This document shows, piece after piece, positions 10,611 to 22,898 of a DNA stretch of 64,000 nt. The notes beneath the pieces are model-generated. The model saw only the letters and a list, made by a program, of their open reading frames with translations, ran no database searches and was not told the origin of the DNA. Source of the DNA: Sarcomyxa edulis (taxonomy: Eukaryota; Basidiomycota; Agaricomycetes; Agaricales; Mycenaceae); assembly GCA_009761415.1 (NCBI GenBank), contig QUOL01000003.1, forward strand, positions 248,001-312,000, read 5' to 3'. How positions within the stretch are numbered: the stretch's first letter is position 1; each line of letters opens with the position of its first letter. A program made the position numbers and the translations under genes.

Positions 10611-12634
10611 TGTGGGTCCACTGGTGTGACTGTTTGCAGTCTAATCTGCGCGAATCAGTAAGGGGATCTCCGCGAATATACAGTTGCCGTCCCACCAATT
10701 AGTGTATATTTAGGGTCGACGGGATGTTGGCCAGTGATATGAGTTGGAAATGTCTTTTCCGACGCTGGAAGGGTGGAAGTAGACGTACGAGAGCACAAGC
10801 GTACGTGGCGGTCGACCACAACGTCAACGACCTTCGTGGGACACCTTGACCAGTATGGGCAGGACCAAAACCTTATCCCTTTTCTTTCATACCTCATCGT
10901 CTTTGCACCCCAGATACTCAGGACACCTTCTGATATCATCCATCAATCACTAGCTTTTTTTTCCAATTTTCTGCTCGTCAGTACGACAGGAATTGAGCTT
11001 TTACTGGACGAAAAGGTCATTTTGGGCGGAATACCCAAGTATGGCAATGTGGTACCGGTTGGTCTCTAATTCTGCTATATCCATCGTACAATCGACTATC
11101 TGAAGACCTTGTCAATCGCAGATGTCCTTTTGGCTGTATGCAGCGAATTTTTCATGTTCAAATTTCCCGAATTGCGAGCTAGAAAGTCGCTAGACGCCGC
11201 GGCGGGATATGCGCCTGAACATTGTACTTTGCAATAGGCAACAGGCGGGATTTTCTCAGAAAGGTCAGCCATCATTCTCGCCTAGGACGCTGGGTTACCT
11301 ATGAAAACCACTAACGGCACTTTGGAAATTCCAAGCTCAGAAGAACGTTATTGCTGATCGGCAGGCTCAAAATCTCGATTGAAGGTATTCTGCTACTGTA
11401 GACGCTGAATCTTGAACCCAAAAGGTCTCCTAAACTTCTTTCTCTTCCATGCGGAAAGACGATCGTCAATTTGTCTCATGGATCAAATCTATGTTGTACT
11501 CCATCTGAGCTAGGTGCAATGATATTCCCGTGTAATCGCCCAGATTGGACTTCAAAACGGTATGTACCCATCTCTCCAGTTGCTCGTCTGAACATACTTA
11601 TCTCATGAGATTATCCACGTCGACGCTTGTAACTGTTCAGGAGAAGGACTTCGAGCACTCTACAAAGTCCGACCCCAATAGCGGCCGACACATTCCTCAA
11701 CGCTCTGCGCTAGTGTATCCGCTTAGGTGTTGTATCTGCGACTTGTAGAAAGGCTATGAGAGCGATACAGTGCTGCACCAAATCCCCTCACGCTCACGCT
11801 CACGACTTATACGCGCTCTTCAATGGCCAGTCGCGATCTTGTCGACGTATTTAATGTTTTATTCATCCAATCTACCATTATCGGATTTCTTCTTGCGCTC
11901 GCAGGAAGATACGAATCCTGACAGGGCTTGCGCGTATCCTCTATCGACGTACGTCGCAACGCGTGCACGTATACACGATCGCTCGAGCGTCGAATGCCCT
12001 GGAATTTCGCGACTTTTGACTCGAAGAATTTCGACCGAACTTGGCGTAACACCCATCTCCTTTTCCTTGAAGATCAACCGAGCTGGCGCTCTCTCTCTAT
12101 CAAACGTGAACGCCGCGCGGAAGGACACGAATGAAGTCTGGATATCTCTTCTTCAGGGTGCCCTCTCACCGTGCTGATGGATTGCAAGGATTGCAAGGGG
12201 ACGTTTCACGAGGACCCGGATCGCACTACCGGCATACTTCCACGAGGTTCTGTTTCTTCCATTGTCCGGTGGACGATGCGACGTTGTGACTCAGATGGAG
12301 CGAAACGAGGCGAACACGCAACTTACACGTTGGCTCTTTCGTCATACAGCATTGTGTATCGAGTAAACCATGTATGTATAACTGTATCATAGATGCCCTC
12401 TGATGATCACCATCGATGTACACGCATAAGATGGCAGGCTGTAGACTGTAGTAGAACATTTGAGAAGGTGGAAGAAGTTTTTACGGAACACAGCCACCTA
12501 TTTCAAAAATTCAAAGTCCACAAACTTGGACTCTGACTTTCGACTGCACGCATACGACTAGAGCTTGCTCATTCATTTTCTTTGGATATCTCTTCTGTTG
12601 TAATCGTTACTACTCTACTTGCTTTTATATCGCC
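10611..12634. other. Intergenic region between divergent genes
   Basis: About 2.0 kb between the start of the disordered-protein gene (-) and the Hsp110 gene (+). ORFs of 90-135 codons overlap on both strands at 11770-12177 but have no recognisable motifs and do not extend by splicing. Probably promoter and leader sequence. Confidence 0.5.
12453..12467 (+). promoter_or_regulatory. Possible heat-shock element upstream of the Hsp110 gene
   Basis: AGAACATTTGAGAAG lies about 170 bp upstream of the start codon. It reads as three contiguous 5-bp units (nGAAn nTTnn nGAAn), with one mismatch in the middle unit, followed by another AGAAG. This fits HSF binding, which is expected for this chaperone family. 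Prediction only. Confidence 0.3.
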
Positions 12635-15196
12635 ATGGCCGTAGTCGGTGTTGATTTTGGTTCTCTCGCTAGTAAGGTGTGTCCAAGCTCATCTTTTTTA
12701 ATTTATCTTTTCCTCATCGCGTTTTTTATATAGATCGGTGTAGCGAGACACCGAGGAATCGATATCATAACCAATGAAGTCTCCAACCGCGCAACACCGT
12801 ACGTCGTTGAAATGTATCGGTTCGATCTTATAATCTAATCAATTTTTCCTCCAGATCCCTTGTTGCGTTCGGCCCAAAACAAAGAGCCATCGGAGAGGCT
12901 GCAAAGACACAAGAAACCTCCAACTTCCGGAATACCATCGGATCGCTGAAGCGACTCGTTGGTAGAACACTCAACGACCCCGAAGTGCAGGAAATCGAGA
13001 AAAAGTTCATCAACGCAACTTTAGTGGATATCAATGGCACCGTTGGTACAGAGGTCCGTCGAGCTATATTTCTGCCTTGTGTCAGATTCTCTAACATTTT
13101 TGGTTTCCCTAGGTGACATACTTGGGAGAGAAGCAGACCTTCACTGCAACTCAACTCACTGCTATGTACTTTGGCAAACTCCGCGACATCGCAGCCAACG
13201 AGCTCAAAACTGGTGTAACTGACATCGTCATTGCCGTCCCAGGATGGTACACCGATATACAGCGACGAGCCGTTCTTGATGCTGCTTCCATTGCTGGTCT
13301 CAACACTCTCCGCCTCATCAACGATACAACCGCCGTCGCTCTCGGCTATGGTATCACCAAATCCGACTTGCCCGAGCCTGAAAACCCTCGTCACGTCGTC
13401 TTCGTCGACGTTGGTCACTCCAGTTTGTCCGTCGCCGTCGTTGCTTTTGCCAAGGGTCAGCTTACCGTCAAGAGCACTGCATATGACCGCAACCTCGGTG
13501 GTCGTGACATCGATTATGCCTTGGTCAAGCACTTTGCCGAGGAGTTCAAGGGCAAATACAAGATTGACGTCATGTCGAACCCCAAAGCTATCTTCCGTCT
13601 CTCAGCTGGATGTGAACGTTTGAAGAAGGTTTTGTCCGCAAACGCCGAAGCTCCATTGAACGTTGAATCCATTGTCAACGACGTCGACGCCACTTCCAAG
13701 CTCACCCGCGATGAGATGGAAGGTCTCGTCGCTGAAGTCCTCGACCGTATCCCCGCTCCTCTCGAACGGGCGCTCAAGGACTCAGGTTTGACTCTCGACC
13801 AGATTGACGCCATCGAACTCATCGGCGGATCCACTCGTATCCCATCCGTCCGTGCTCGCATCCAAGAAGCATTCCCCGGCAAGACTCTTTCCACGACCCT
13901 CAACCAAGATGAAGCCATCGCACGCGGTGCTACATTCTCTTGCGCCATGCTTTCCCCCGTCTTCCGTGTCCGCGACTTTGCCTTGCACGATATGACACCC
14001 TACGCCGTCAAGGTCCAATGGTCTGCTACAGCCACTGATCCCGATGACGATACCGAACTCATCGTTTTCCCTGTCGGAAACGGAATTCCGTCGACCAAAG
14101 TCCTGACCTTCTATCGTAACCAGCCTTTCGATCTTGAAGCCGTCTACGCAGAACCCAGCCAATTGCCTGGTAACGTCAACCCTTGGATCGCTAAATTCTC
14201 CGCTAAAGAGATCCCAACGCCCGCTAACAAGGAGGATATGACCTGTGTGAAGGTCAAGACGAGACTCAACCTCCATGGTGTGGTTTCGTTCGAGGGTGCG
14301 TACGTTGAAGAGGTAGAAGAGAGGGAAGAGGCGATGGATGTCGACCCCGCTGTTGAAGGTGCTGCGCCCCCGAAAAAGAAGAAAATCGTCAAGAAGAAGG
14401 ATATTCCTTTCGTCGCTACAGCTTCGTCGTTGGACAAGACTGTCATAGAAACGCTGAAGGAACAAGAAAATCAGATGCACGCTGCTGATAAACTCGTCAT
14501 GGATACTGAGGTTTGTCCTGTCTTTCTGTGCATATACCGCCTTACTAACGGCATTTGTTCTAGGACCGTAAAAATGCTCTCGAGGAATACGTGTACGACA
14601 TGCGAGGCAAGTTGGACGATCGCTACGTCCATTTTGTTCAGCCCGAAGAAAAACAGAAACTCCTTGCGGCTCTCCAGGATGCTGAGGACTGGCTATACAC
14701 CGAAGAGGGTGAAGATGCTACCAAATCTGCATACGTTGCCCGCCTCGATGCTCTGAAAGTTCTCGGTGACCCCATCACTTTCCGGTTCCGTGAGGCAGAG
14801 GAGCGAGTCCGAGCAACCAGTCAATTACGCGAAACCATCAATAGCTATATGTCTCAAGCGACATCGAGCGAAGAGAAGTTCGCTCACATTGACGAGAAGG
14901 ACAAGCAGGCTGTTGTCGAGAAGGTCGCCACTGTCCAGAAATGGCTCGAGGACCAGATCGTACGACAGGCTGAGCGCCCCAAGAATGTCGACCCTGTCTT
15001 GACGAGTACCGAGATTGGGAAGAAGAGGGATGAGATTATCTACTTCTCCACTCCCATCCTCACGAAGCCCAAGCCTAAGCCACCTGTTGTCCCCGCAGCT
15101 AATGGTACGCAGACGCCGAAGACGGAGACTCCTGAGCCTACCCCTGCACCTGCAGAGGGCGAGGCACCTGGTCCTTCGGAGATGGATGTAGATTAG
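12635..15196 (+). CDS. SSE1: Hsp110/Sse1-type Hsp70-family chaperone, five exons, 778 aa
   Basis: Exons 12635-12676, 12734-12798, 12855-13053, 13113-14510 and 14564-15196 join in phase. The N-terminus MAVVGVDFGSLASKIGVARH is the actin-like ATPase start of the Hsp110 branch; canonical Hsp70s read GIDLGTT there. Further ATPase-domain motifs are VIAVPGWYTD, LRLINDTTAVALGYG, VFVDVGHSSLSV and IELIGGSTRIPSVR. The substrate-binding half is followed by an acidic/Lys-rich insert (PPKKKKIVKKKD) and a helical C-terminus ending MDVD. Sse1-type proteins act as nucleotide exchange factors for cytosolic Hsp70 and as holdases. Three introns cluster in the first 480 bp. The length is a little above the roughly 700 aa of the ascomycete relatives, mainly through the C-terminal Pro/Glu-rich tail. 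Confidence 0.95.
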
Positions 15197-15521
15197 AAGT
15201 ACTAATAATTGTATACGATCTTGGAGCGGATAGTTGCCACATTGCATGTCCAAATAGAATTCTCGTCTTTTCATTCCCTCAATACTACGAGCATGTTTCT
15301 GTGTAGAGGTCAAGTTACTCGCTCGGTCGTTATAGACGGATGTGCACGTAGCCCATATTGTCCGACATCTGGTGCACACCCAAAGGTTCTGGAGTTCAGA
15401 TCATGGAATATACGCAAGAACCTCTTACGCCGTTGGATGAGACTCCCTCAACAATGACACCATTGACGAGTTCTGGCGAACGAGCGCGCCTTGCAGTCAT
15501 ATTGATCCCATGGAATCATAA
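15197..15521. other. 3'-3' spacer
   Basis: Spacer of 325 bp between the ends of the Hsp110 gene (+) and an F-box gene (-). No gene seen; it should contain both polyadenylation regions. Confidence 0.5.
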
Positions 15522-16522
15522 TCACGGATATACTGTATGAGATACGACCTCAAAGGTCCACCGAGTGTCTGTAAGAAGCACTATAAGTTGTAAAGCACTA
15601 AGCGCCGCAGAAAGGGGAGGCTTGCTTTTAGAGATGCATGTCATTCGTTCAGAGATTACAATCTCCGCCTTCTGCCAGAAGTCAAATCCTCCCCTAGCGC
15701 CATTCTCCCAATCTGAAAGAAGATCATCAATCGCTGTGTCGAGACAGACGAGACGGGGATCCGAAAATTCTACTAGGACGGTTATTTCTCGCACAGCGTG
15801 AAATACTAGCACTTTGAGAGTGATGCATTCCAGAAATAATTTCTCAGACAAGCTGAACAACTCCTGATTGAAATAGGGTGTGCCTGCCATTGCGAGATGC
15901 GAAAGATTGGGAAGGTATTTCCAGCTCGCAGATGAGATCCATGTTTGCCGGGTCGCATTGTCCAGCATCTCGAGATGGGTCAGGCGAGAAAACAAAGGAT
16001 GCCTCAAATCGGGAATAGCAGGAGAGAAAAGGCAGCCCACGTATGCGCCGAACCGAGTCAAATGGAGGTAATCTAGGCAAGCAAGGAGAGTTGCACAGTG
16101 CCGGCCTCTAGATTGCGGGTTCCAACACAAGAAATCCGTGATTTCGGGACACATGGATAATATCAACGGGGTGATATCCACGGTCGACTTGAAGGGTAAG
16201 CTGAGATGTTGAACATGTTTGGCGAAATTCGTAGAGGGACCGTGTCTGATCGTATTCGCGAAATTGTGAACATCGCGAAGACGTCGATTTGGCGCTGCTA
16301 ATGGAACAACTTCATATAATATGGAACGAATCCTGTTGATGTTCAAGTTTGCTGTGAGGTTGCATGCAGAAAGCAAAACGATGATCGCAAGTCAACGTAC
16401 CATACATGTACCCGATGGGCTACTAAGACAAGGCGGACAGCGCTGCCTCGGTATTGACAAGCGGTCAGCTCGAAGATTTCCCGCTCCAGTTCGAGCGGAA
16501 GGATTGGAAGTCTCTCGGGCAT
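15522..16522 (-). CDS. F-box-like protein, two exons, 310 aa
   Basis: Exon 1 is 16522-16401 and exon 2 is 16332-15522, with a 68-nt intron. Exon 1 encodes MPERLPILPLELEREIFELT and then RLVLVAHRVHVW; the splice supplies IRSILYEVVPL. Together they give the usual agaric F-box opening (LP-E-IFELT, then AHRV-W-LLY-VV). The remainder is a leucine-rich region with repeats such as YLHLTRFG, LTHLEML and LPNLSHLAMAG, expected to present substrates to an SCF ubiquitin ligase. Starting at the ATG of 16522 is preferred because the frame of exon 2 alone has no ATG before the F-box-derived part. The target is unknown. Confidence 0.8.
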
Positions 16523-16896
16523 ATTCCGGATATTTTGAGAACGAGGCTATTTTTCGTTGAGTCTTCGAACTCTTGCTCCTGCTGTGCTGACGATTCCTAG
16601 TAGTTAGCTATCGATGGAATATGCCAGAAATATATGATACTCATCGTATTGACCTGTATGTGGTCGATATTGGTAGACTTTGGGGAGACTGGGACGAGGA
16701 GGCAATTGAGTGGCAATTGAAAAGTCGCACCGGGCCTGATCATGATTTGATATTCCTCATTTTCGACCTACTCATTCCTCGTTGCTCAAGCACTACACTT
16801 GGAACGGTTGGCACTGCCCTAATAGGACAAGTATCGTAACACACTGACAAGCAACTAGCTCGAATAAACGAGAGTGACCGCTACAGAGGTGCAATC
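16523..16896. other. Spacer, no supported gene
   Basis: A 374-bp stretch between the divergent F-box gene and the F-box pseudogene. An open stretch at 16621-16839 (+) has no recognisable motif. Confidence 0.4.
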
Positions 16897-18590
16897 ATGC
16901 TAATAGTCGACATACCCTCACTGGCAGTCTCAGGCTGGCACCCGAGATTTGGTCGGACATTGCCCAGTATAAGTATCTCTCCACACGAATTGCTGAACTT
17001 GATCAGTGTAGCGTCCGGCTTAACGCTGCGATTGAACGTTATACAACGCGCGTGTACTTGCATCGACTTCAACTTGACTTCGACGACAAAGGAGTGAAAA
17101 GGCTACGATTAGAAACATAGAGCGCGTCACTGGCAAGTAAGCTGCTACTTTGGCTCCAGCTACGCCTTGATTCTTACGTATACGCTGTCACAGGACCCAG
17201 CCGTTGCTGGGCGTGTTCGCTCCCTCCGTCCCAGCGATTTTAGAACCTATGGTCGGTTCGTACTACTGCTCAGGTATCTACCAGCTCTTGCACAACATCT
17301 TCAGGACAACTACTCCGCCGTCGACATCTCAGGGGGGTTCCCGGCGCGAAGAACTTCCTTCGGAAGCGGGAGACAGGATTTTCAGCTCCAACGATACGCT
17401 CTGCCATCGATTTTGACATACTTGTATAATGTGACAGACTACACAATCAATTGGGACCGGCATGTTTCCTTTTCGTCTGGCATACCCTTTGCCACCGCAG
17501 GATGGCCAGCATATGGGGAAAAACGTTGCACAAGCTATGCATTCGTTGCTCCCTAGATCGAATTTCTGCCGTGTTTCCATCGAACATTCTACTTAGGTCT
17601 CTGTCTGAGGTGATGTTATACTGCTCTATACCCGTGGTTGTAGATACCGTTGGTCTACTCGAGAAGCTGGGTTCTTGCACCAGTCGTCACGGGTTCCACT
17701 GAACTAAAGTCTCTTGGGGTCAGTCCTCCCAATTGAATCACTGCCAATCGAGGTATCTCCCTGCTTCGATGCCTTTCAGTCATTTACTCCGCAGACTCTC
17801 AGGGTCCAGATTCGCCTTGAAGGACTCGCAGACCCGACCCACCTAGCTTGTTACATCGATAGATATCGGGGCACTCTAAGACATCTTGCGTTACATCCCC
17901 GTGGCTTCTCCCATTGACATTCCCATCCCAGCCCCAATTCAGAAGATCAACAACTGCGGCAAACCATCCCATCGATCTGCTGTCTCTCGAGCTAATAGTG
18001 ACTTCCACTCTACTGATGCCATCCTGCGATGCATCCGGCCAATTTCAGAAACGCTGGGATCGTTCTGGTTGCCCCATTGGGAAGGACGAGATACCTCATG
18101 TGTCCCGAAGTCGACACTCTGCGTTCGCCCATCACATACCAGGCGATCGATTGACAGTACTCATGCTTGCCATATCTTAATTCAGACCGATGTTCTTCGA
18201 TCTATGGTGGACCCCACATAGATATCCACATATACTCACAGGTTCGTACAGACTGAACTTTGAGCCTGAATTACTGTCTCAGTTCATTGCGTCTCCGTCG
18301 GGTGGAAAAACTTGACTAGTTTGTGGATCGCGCCCTATCATCGACTCGGAGCATGGCCGTTAATGGCGTACCTTGCAGGTTGCATATCAACCATTCGTAC
18401 GTTCGACAAACATTCGATACTCGCAGAGTCAGATGCTTGCGGTGTGCACTCGTCACTCCATGCTTTTGAATACATGCGATCGTGGGTGTCTGATCTCAAA
18501 CCCTGCAACCTTCAACTCTCCGTCTTTCAACATTCGACCACAGCGAGTACCAACAATTATAATATTGGCCAGAAATGAAGTACGAGTGAC
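16897..18590 (+). pseudogene. Decayed F-box/leucine-rich gene (family 2, copy 1)
   Basis: Homologous pieces of the intact gene at 38708-40521 appear in order but in different frames. LAPEIWSDIAQY and SPHELLNLISV (16920-17010) are the two halves of the F-box in different frames, followed by LNAAIERYTTRVYL. Then come DPAVAGRVRSLRPSDF (about 17195), ATAGW and GKTLHKLCI (about 17500), LRVQIRLEGLADPTHL (about 17800), LLSLELI, DRLTVLML (about 18160), and TSLWIAPYHRLGAW with ISTIRTFDK (18310-18410). At least five frame changes and several stops separate them, so no long product is possible. The neighbouring family-1 F-box gene points towards it from the opposite strand. Confidence 0.85.
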
Positions 18591-18801
18591 TTAGTATGTC
18601 TGGGAGAGACTAAGAGCTGGTGTTGGTCGGATTCAATTCGAATCCGTCATCGTACAAGTAACTATATTGCATGGTTTCAATCTGGTAGCTAGGATGTATG
18701 TCTGCCCAGAATTCGATGAAGAGTATGGGCGAGAGTACGAAAACGACATATGAGGGAAAGATCGCTGTGCGAAGACGTAAGATAATCTGCATACGATGGT
18801 T

Positions 18802-19629
18802 TCAATGCAATTTTTCCGGTTCATGTCTACGACTCCAAGGTGTCCGACCTTCCCACTGTTGTAAGCGCCCATTGATTGGATATAGGCACCGTATATGCGA
18901 AGGGGGGTTTTCGGATTTGAACTCAATGTTTGACCAGATGTGCTTTTGCCACTCCAATAAGCTCGAAAATCGGATTTCATAATCGTCACCAATATAACCT
19001 GAGAAATTGGTGTCCAGAACCTTGCCGAACAACTCTTCCCTCTCGTCAACGACAAGCCATATAGAGCCATTGCGGTCCCGCCACAACTGAACGACAGCTA
19101 CCCAATCAGGGTCGTCAGAGTCCGATTGATCAAGCGCGGAGACTTGGGGAGGCATGCAGCCCAAGAAATTCTGGCCCTCACGTATCTCGACGTTGTCAGC
19201 AACCTCCTCGTCCGAGTTTGGGACCTCCTCGTCCGAGTTTGGGTCTATCGCAACCCCGTAGCGTTTGTTGTCATTGGGCAATCCTGGCCAGCAGCAACCG
19301 ACGACAGCACGAGCAGGCCACTCGAGAATCCAGAGAGTGAATTCCTCTGGAAGATGTGGATACTGCTCCAGAAGTGCATCTAAAAATCCCTGGCGATTGA
19401 AAGGACGAAGGTTGGCGATGACCCATGGGCGGGTACGGAAGAAGACGGGAGATTCGATGAGGTTCAGGTAGAATTCATAGAAAGCGCGACGACGTGTGGG
19501 GATGTCAGAAAGGGGTACTAATTGACGCCATTTCTGGCAGACTCCTTGGGCTGCGACGAGACCTTTGAGAGGAAGATGTGGGTATATCTGGAGGAGCAGT
19601 TCATTCGGGAAATCAGAAATTTGCGTCAT
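18802..19629 (-). CDS. F-box protein, 'WPARAV' family 1, copy A, 275 aa
   Basis: Single-exon gene starting at a true ATG (MTQISDFPNELLLQIYPHLP). An F-box covers residues 4-45 (NELLLQIY, LVAAQGVCQKWRQLV). Next come the family segments RTRPWVIANLRPF, LPEEFTLWILEWPARAVVG and CCWPGLP, then a C-terminal domain with WVAVVQLWRDRNGSIWLVVDE and LLEWQKHIWSNIE. The C-terminal part recalls cell-wall-regulator-like (SMI1/KNR4-style) folds only loosely and is not asserted. A 21-bp in-frame duplication gives two PNSDEEV units near residue 140. It is one of three same-strand paralogues in 6.3 kb. F-box proteins recruit substrates to SCF ubiquitin ligases; the target is unknown. Confidence 0.85.
   Translation of the reverse strand: MTQISDFPNELLLQIYPHLPLKGLVAAQGVCQKWRQLVPLSDIPTRRRAFYEFYLNLIESPVFFRTRPWVIANLRPFNRQGFLDALLEQYPHLPEEFTLWILEWPARAVVGCCWPGLPNDNKRYGVAIDPNSDEEVPNSDEEVADNVEIREGQNFLGCMPPQVSALDQSDSDDPDWVAVVQLWRDRNGSIWLVVDEREELFGKVLDTNFSGYIGDDYEIRFSSLLEWQKHIWSNIEFKSENPPSHIRCLYPINGRLQQWEGRTPWSRRHEPEKLH
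19206..19247. repeat. Tandem 21-bp duplication inside F-box copy A
   Basis: The unit CTCCTCGTCCGAGTTTGGGA occurs twice in a row with a 21-bp period, encoding two PNSDEEV units. Copies B and C have only one related acidic unit (PNSDEELAD, PNSEEDIAD), so the duplication is specific to copy A. Confidence 0.8.
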
Positions 19630-20717
19630 AAGTATTGACGAGTCGGGTGCTGGTTGAGTGCTGGTTTCAGCGTTGACTTCAAGGCTAGTCAGGTCAAGTT
19701 GTGTAGAGATAGGCAGATTTGGCCCTTGGGAGTTCCCGGAGAGTGCGGAAATATTTCACCGTCACGTTGATACCCATCGCGTGACCGTGACTTTTACGCG
19801 ACTCTTTCTTTCTTCGAAGTTCGAGTCAAACGCGTTATCATGATCAACATCCATCCGCACGACCATCGACTCGGAATGACTTGTCTCTTCGATTAAAACC
19901 AGCCCTATAGAGGTAAGTGCTTACTGCAACTGTCAAATTTGCCGTTTTGATCGCAGAGGAATCAGAATTTTCTCCTTGATCTTCTCTTATGAAGATGTAC
20001 TACGGAGCACTGCTGCATCCTGATACGGCCTCTTTCGGGGATCGGTGGTCTGGAAAGACCATCAGAATTTGCACAAGTGTGCGATTTAGCCAAGAATGTC
20101 CACGGGCATGCTCTACAAATGAGCGTTTTCTTTTCACTCGGACCGGCCTTGAAGCGACCCTTCCTGACTTCGAGCCGCACCTATCTAGAGATTGCGCTCT
20201 TATAAACACCCCAGAAACTCCAGAGGATCTACTCCTGCCTGGTCAGTCTGAACATCAGCCTGTGGGTTCTTGACTGCCACCTCTCTAGGTCTCTCGCAAA
20301 TATAATTTTCTGTACCCTTTACGTGAGCCTATCGCGACTTCGGTATATCCCATACGCTAATGTATAATTCAGCGTCTAACCGTGTATGCTTCCTGCGAGA
20401 AGCGCTTTTCTGAGGCTTTTTTCCTGCCCAAGTCACGGTCCGCGTTCCTGAGCTTTTTCCCTAGGCTATGCTTTGACTTCCATTCCCTCAAATTTGCGAG
20501 TCATCCTGCGGTGTTATCAGTAAAATTTTTCTATCTAGTCTCGACGGCTATCCGCTCCTTATGGTCAGGATTTCTTCCATAAAAGCCGGCTATGTCAATC
20601 CCATCTCTTCAAACATATTCAGCGCACCACGCCCTCCTCCTCCTCCTTGTATATCCCCTCCATGTTTGACAAGTCGCGTACTAGTGGGTTCAGACATTCC
20701 TCAGCCTCAATCTGATC
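19630..20717. other. Intergenic region between divergent genes
   Basis: About 1.1 kb. An alternative first exon for the next gene may lie at 20561-20648 (see that entry). No other gene seen. Confidence 0.4.
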
Positions 20718-22003
20718 ATGCAGCTCATGTGCTTCGTTTCAGCTTATGCACGGGAAGACTATCCTAATCCTCCTCCGGGTGTAGCCGATGAAGACTATCT
20801 AGATCATCTCGTCAACAAACATCAGCACCAGCTTGATTCTTCAAGGGCTATCAACCTTCCCAACCTTCACGCTGACGCCTGGAACATTGAGTATCCTCAC
20901 CATCGAGTCTCGGATCATAGGATGATGCTATACGCCTTACGCTACTATGCTAATGCCGCGAGTAAGGGTACGAAGAAAGCACCGTCTATGGCTGTAGCAG
21001 CGTGCTCTACTACTCACTCCAGGGTTGAGTTTTCTGCTCTTCACAAGAACAGTGGCCCGCCTCGTCGTACTAACGAACAGAAAGCCCTCGACGAAGTCTG
21101 GCGACAGGGCCTCACAACTGTCACTGATGAATATGGAAATGATTTCACACCAGGTCAGTTCGAACGTCATGCTCAGTATCAGTGCGGGGAGAAGCCAGCT
21201 CTACGTCCTTTCTTCGATGATCCTTCCAAGGCTGGACCGGACCAAACAGTGTACACACTGGCCCTTGACAAAGACTACGTTGAGACCGCATTTTGCGCAA
21301 ACTGTGACGCATGGGTGGTCAGTATGTTTGAACATCGTCCTAAATGCAGGGGTATGCGAATTGTCGACTCTGTCGTTAACGCTGTATATCCGTCGAAAAA
21401 TAAGGTATGTGTCGTATTAAATCCTGGAATAGCGTTCTGATTGTCACACAGCACTCTTCTCAACAGGATAAGAATCGGACGATGAATTCCACGATCCATA
21501 GCACTGCACCTACAAGTCAAAGTCGTTCTACGCCTTGGCCTACGGACAGCGCGGCACGCCATGTTCAGAGCGGGAGTGCTTTTGGACTCGGCTTTTCTGC
21601 ACAACCAAATCTAGATCCATACAATGCTCGAAATATGGGCAGTACTTCTCAAGATACCAATAGACCGTCAACTAGTTATGCTCCCGCAGAAGGGGGTCCC
21701 TACTATGCGATAGCCGGACCGAGCGTCCCCGTCAATCCGCAGATGTATCCAGCTTCTGCACCGTATGGGCAGCCAAGTGTCGATCAATATAATGCGCGCT
21801 TCATGTACGCCAACGCTCAGGAACTCTCGGGTCATTCCCAGGTCCCCATTTCACAGCAGCCGCACACTTATGGATATCCAGCTCTTCAAGGACAAGGTCT
21901 CCTGGACCCTAATTTTATCTACACTCAACAAGGAGTAAATTACGGTGCCACGAGCTATCCTAACGCCATGGGTCAGTGGCCCCCGCCCGCCGCCGGACAG
22001 TGA
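20718..22003 (+). CDS. Unrecognised protein with C2HC-like zinc motif, about 407 aa
   Basis: Exon 1 is 20718-21404 and exon 2 is 21467-22003; the 62-nt intron starts GTATGT and ends CAACAG. The first half is ordered-looking (DEDYLDHLVNKHQHQLD, ALDEVWRQGLTTVTDEYGND, QFERHAQYQCGEKPALRPFF). It ends in CANCDAWVVSMFEHRPKC, a C-x2-C-x9-H-x3-C arrangement suggesting zinc binding. The second half is Pro/Gln/Tyr/Ser-rich, as in transcription-factor activation regions (QSRSTPWP, MGQWPPPAAGQ). The start is uncertain. An upstream ATG at 20561 can be spliced in phase (20561-20648 to 20743, donor GTATAT, acceptor TTTCAG), replacing the hydrophobic MQLMCFVS by a PRPPPPP-containing N-terminus. No named family was recognised; a DNA-binding regulator is a guess. 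Confidence 0.7.
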
Positions 22004-22898
22004 CTCGACTATATTCCTTGCGTTGCATCACATTCTCGTCCCAGTTCGTCGGCGTTTTCGCCAATCTACCTGTACTCAACTTCACTCTTCGTTCCAATTT
22101 TTCTCCTCGTCTCGACTTCATTTTGACCTGATGTCTTTGTATGTTGATCGGTCCGCTTCAACTTGGTCAGCTCGGAGTTTCATCGCACCTTTCCCCTTCG
22201 TATGGGCAAATCATTTCTCGTTCTTTCCGCCGTAAATGTGTTTCGTGTAGCACCCATCTTTCCGTGTCCCTGTACTGTTCGTCTCAAGGCTTCATCTTTG
22301 TTATCACGATATACATTATTAGGGAAAAAAAGTCTGGAAACAGTTAGTTGGGTACTTATGCACACATATGACATTGATGGTCTTATACAATGATCCAACG
22401 TAAAAATACAGTTTGTGTAGTTCAAAGCCTTCGAGCCTCTCGACTGAACATTCGTTAGCCTGGCGTTCCAGTTGTTCTTTGCTGAAATCCTTGAGAAGTA
22501 GACCGGTCAGGTCTGAGAAAACTCAGGAATACACGCATGGTAGGTGCATATGTCAATACTCATCCGTCCAAACCGTCTAGGCCGTCTGATTCGTCTTGTT
22601 AAGGCAATCCGCAAACTTGGTTGGGTTGCGATGATTAATTTGAGAGGCAGATTGGTATGTCTGGAGGATGGTAGCCTGAGTTCATTCGGAAAATAAGAGA
22701 TTTGCTATGGATACTGACAAGTCGTGCTGGTCGAGTAACTGTCGGAAGGTTGACAGTGAAGATGACCAAGATGCACTCATGCACTTCTTGTGTACTTCCC
22801 AGAGTGATCGTAAAGGTCGTAATACTAACAGCCAACTACCTATCGAGGAACATCAGCCTAGTGAGAACTACCATCGACTGGATAGTATGACTGGATTT
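22004..22898. other. 3'-3' spacer, no gene seen
   Basis: About 0.9 kb between the ends of the zinc-motif gene (+) and F-box copy B (-). Only short ORFs. Confidence 0.5.

Noticed and set aside
11770..12177. 135-codon plus-strand ORF with an overlapping minus-strand ORF.
   Set aside because: No family resemblance and no splice extension; low-stop chance region upstream of the Hsp110 gene.
13514..14480. Long antisense ORFs (144-232 codons) across the Hsp110 gene.
   Set aside because: Antisense shadows of a highly biased, conserved gene.
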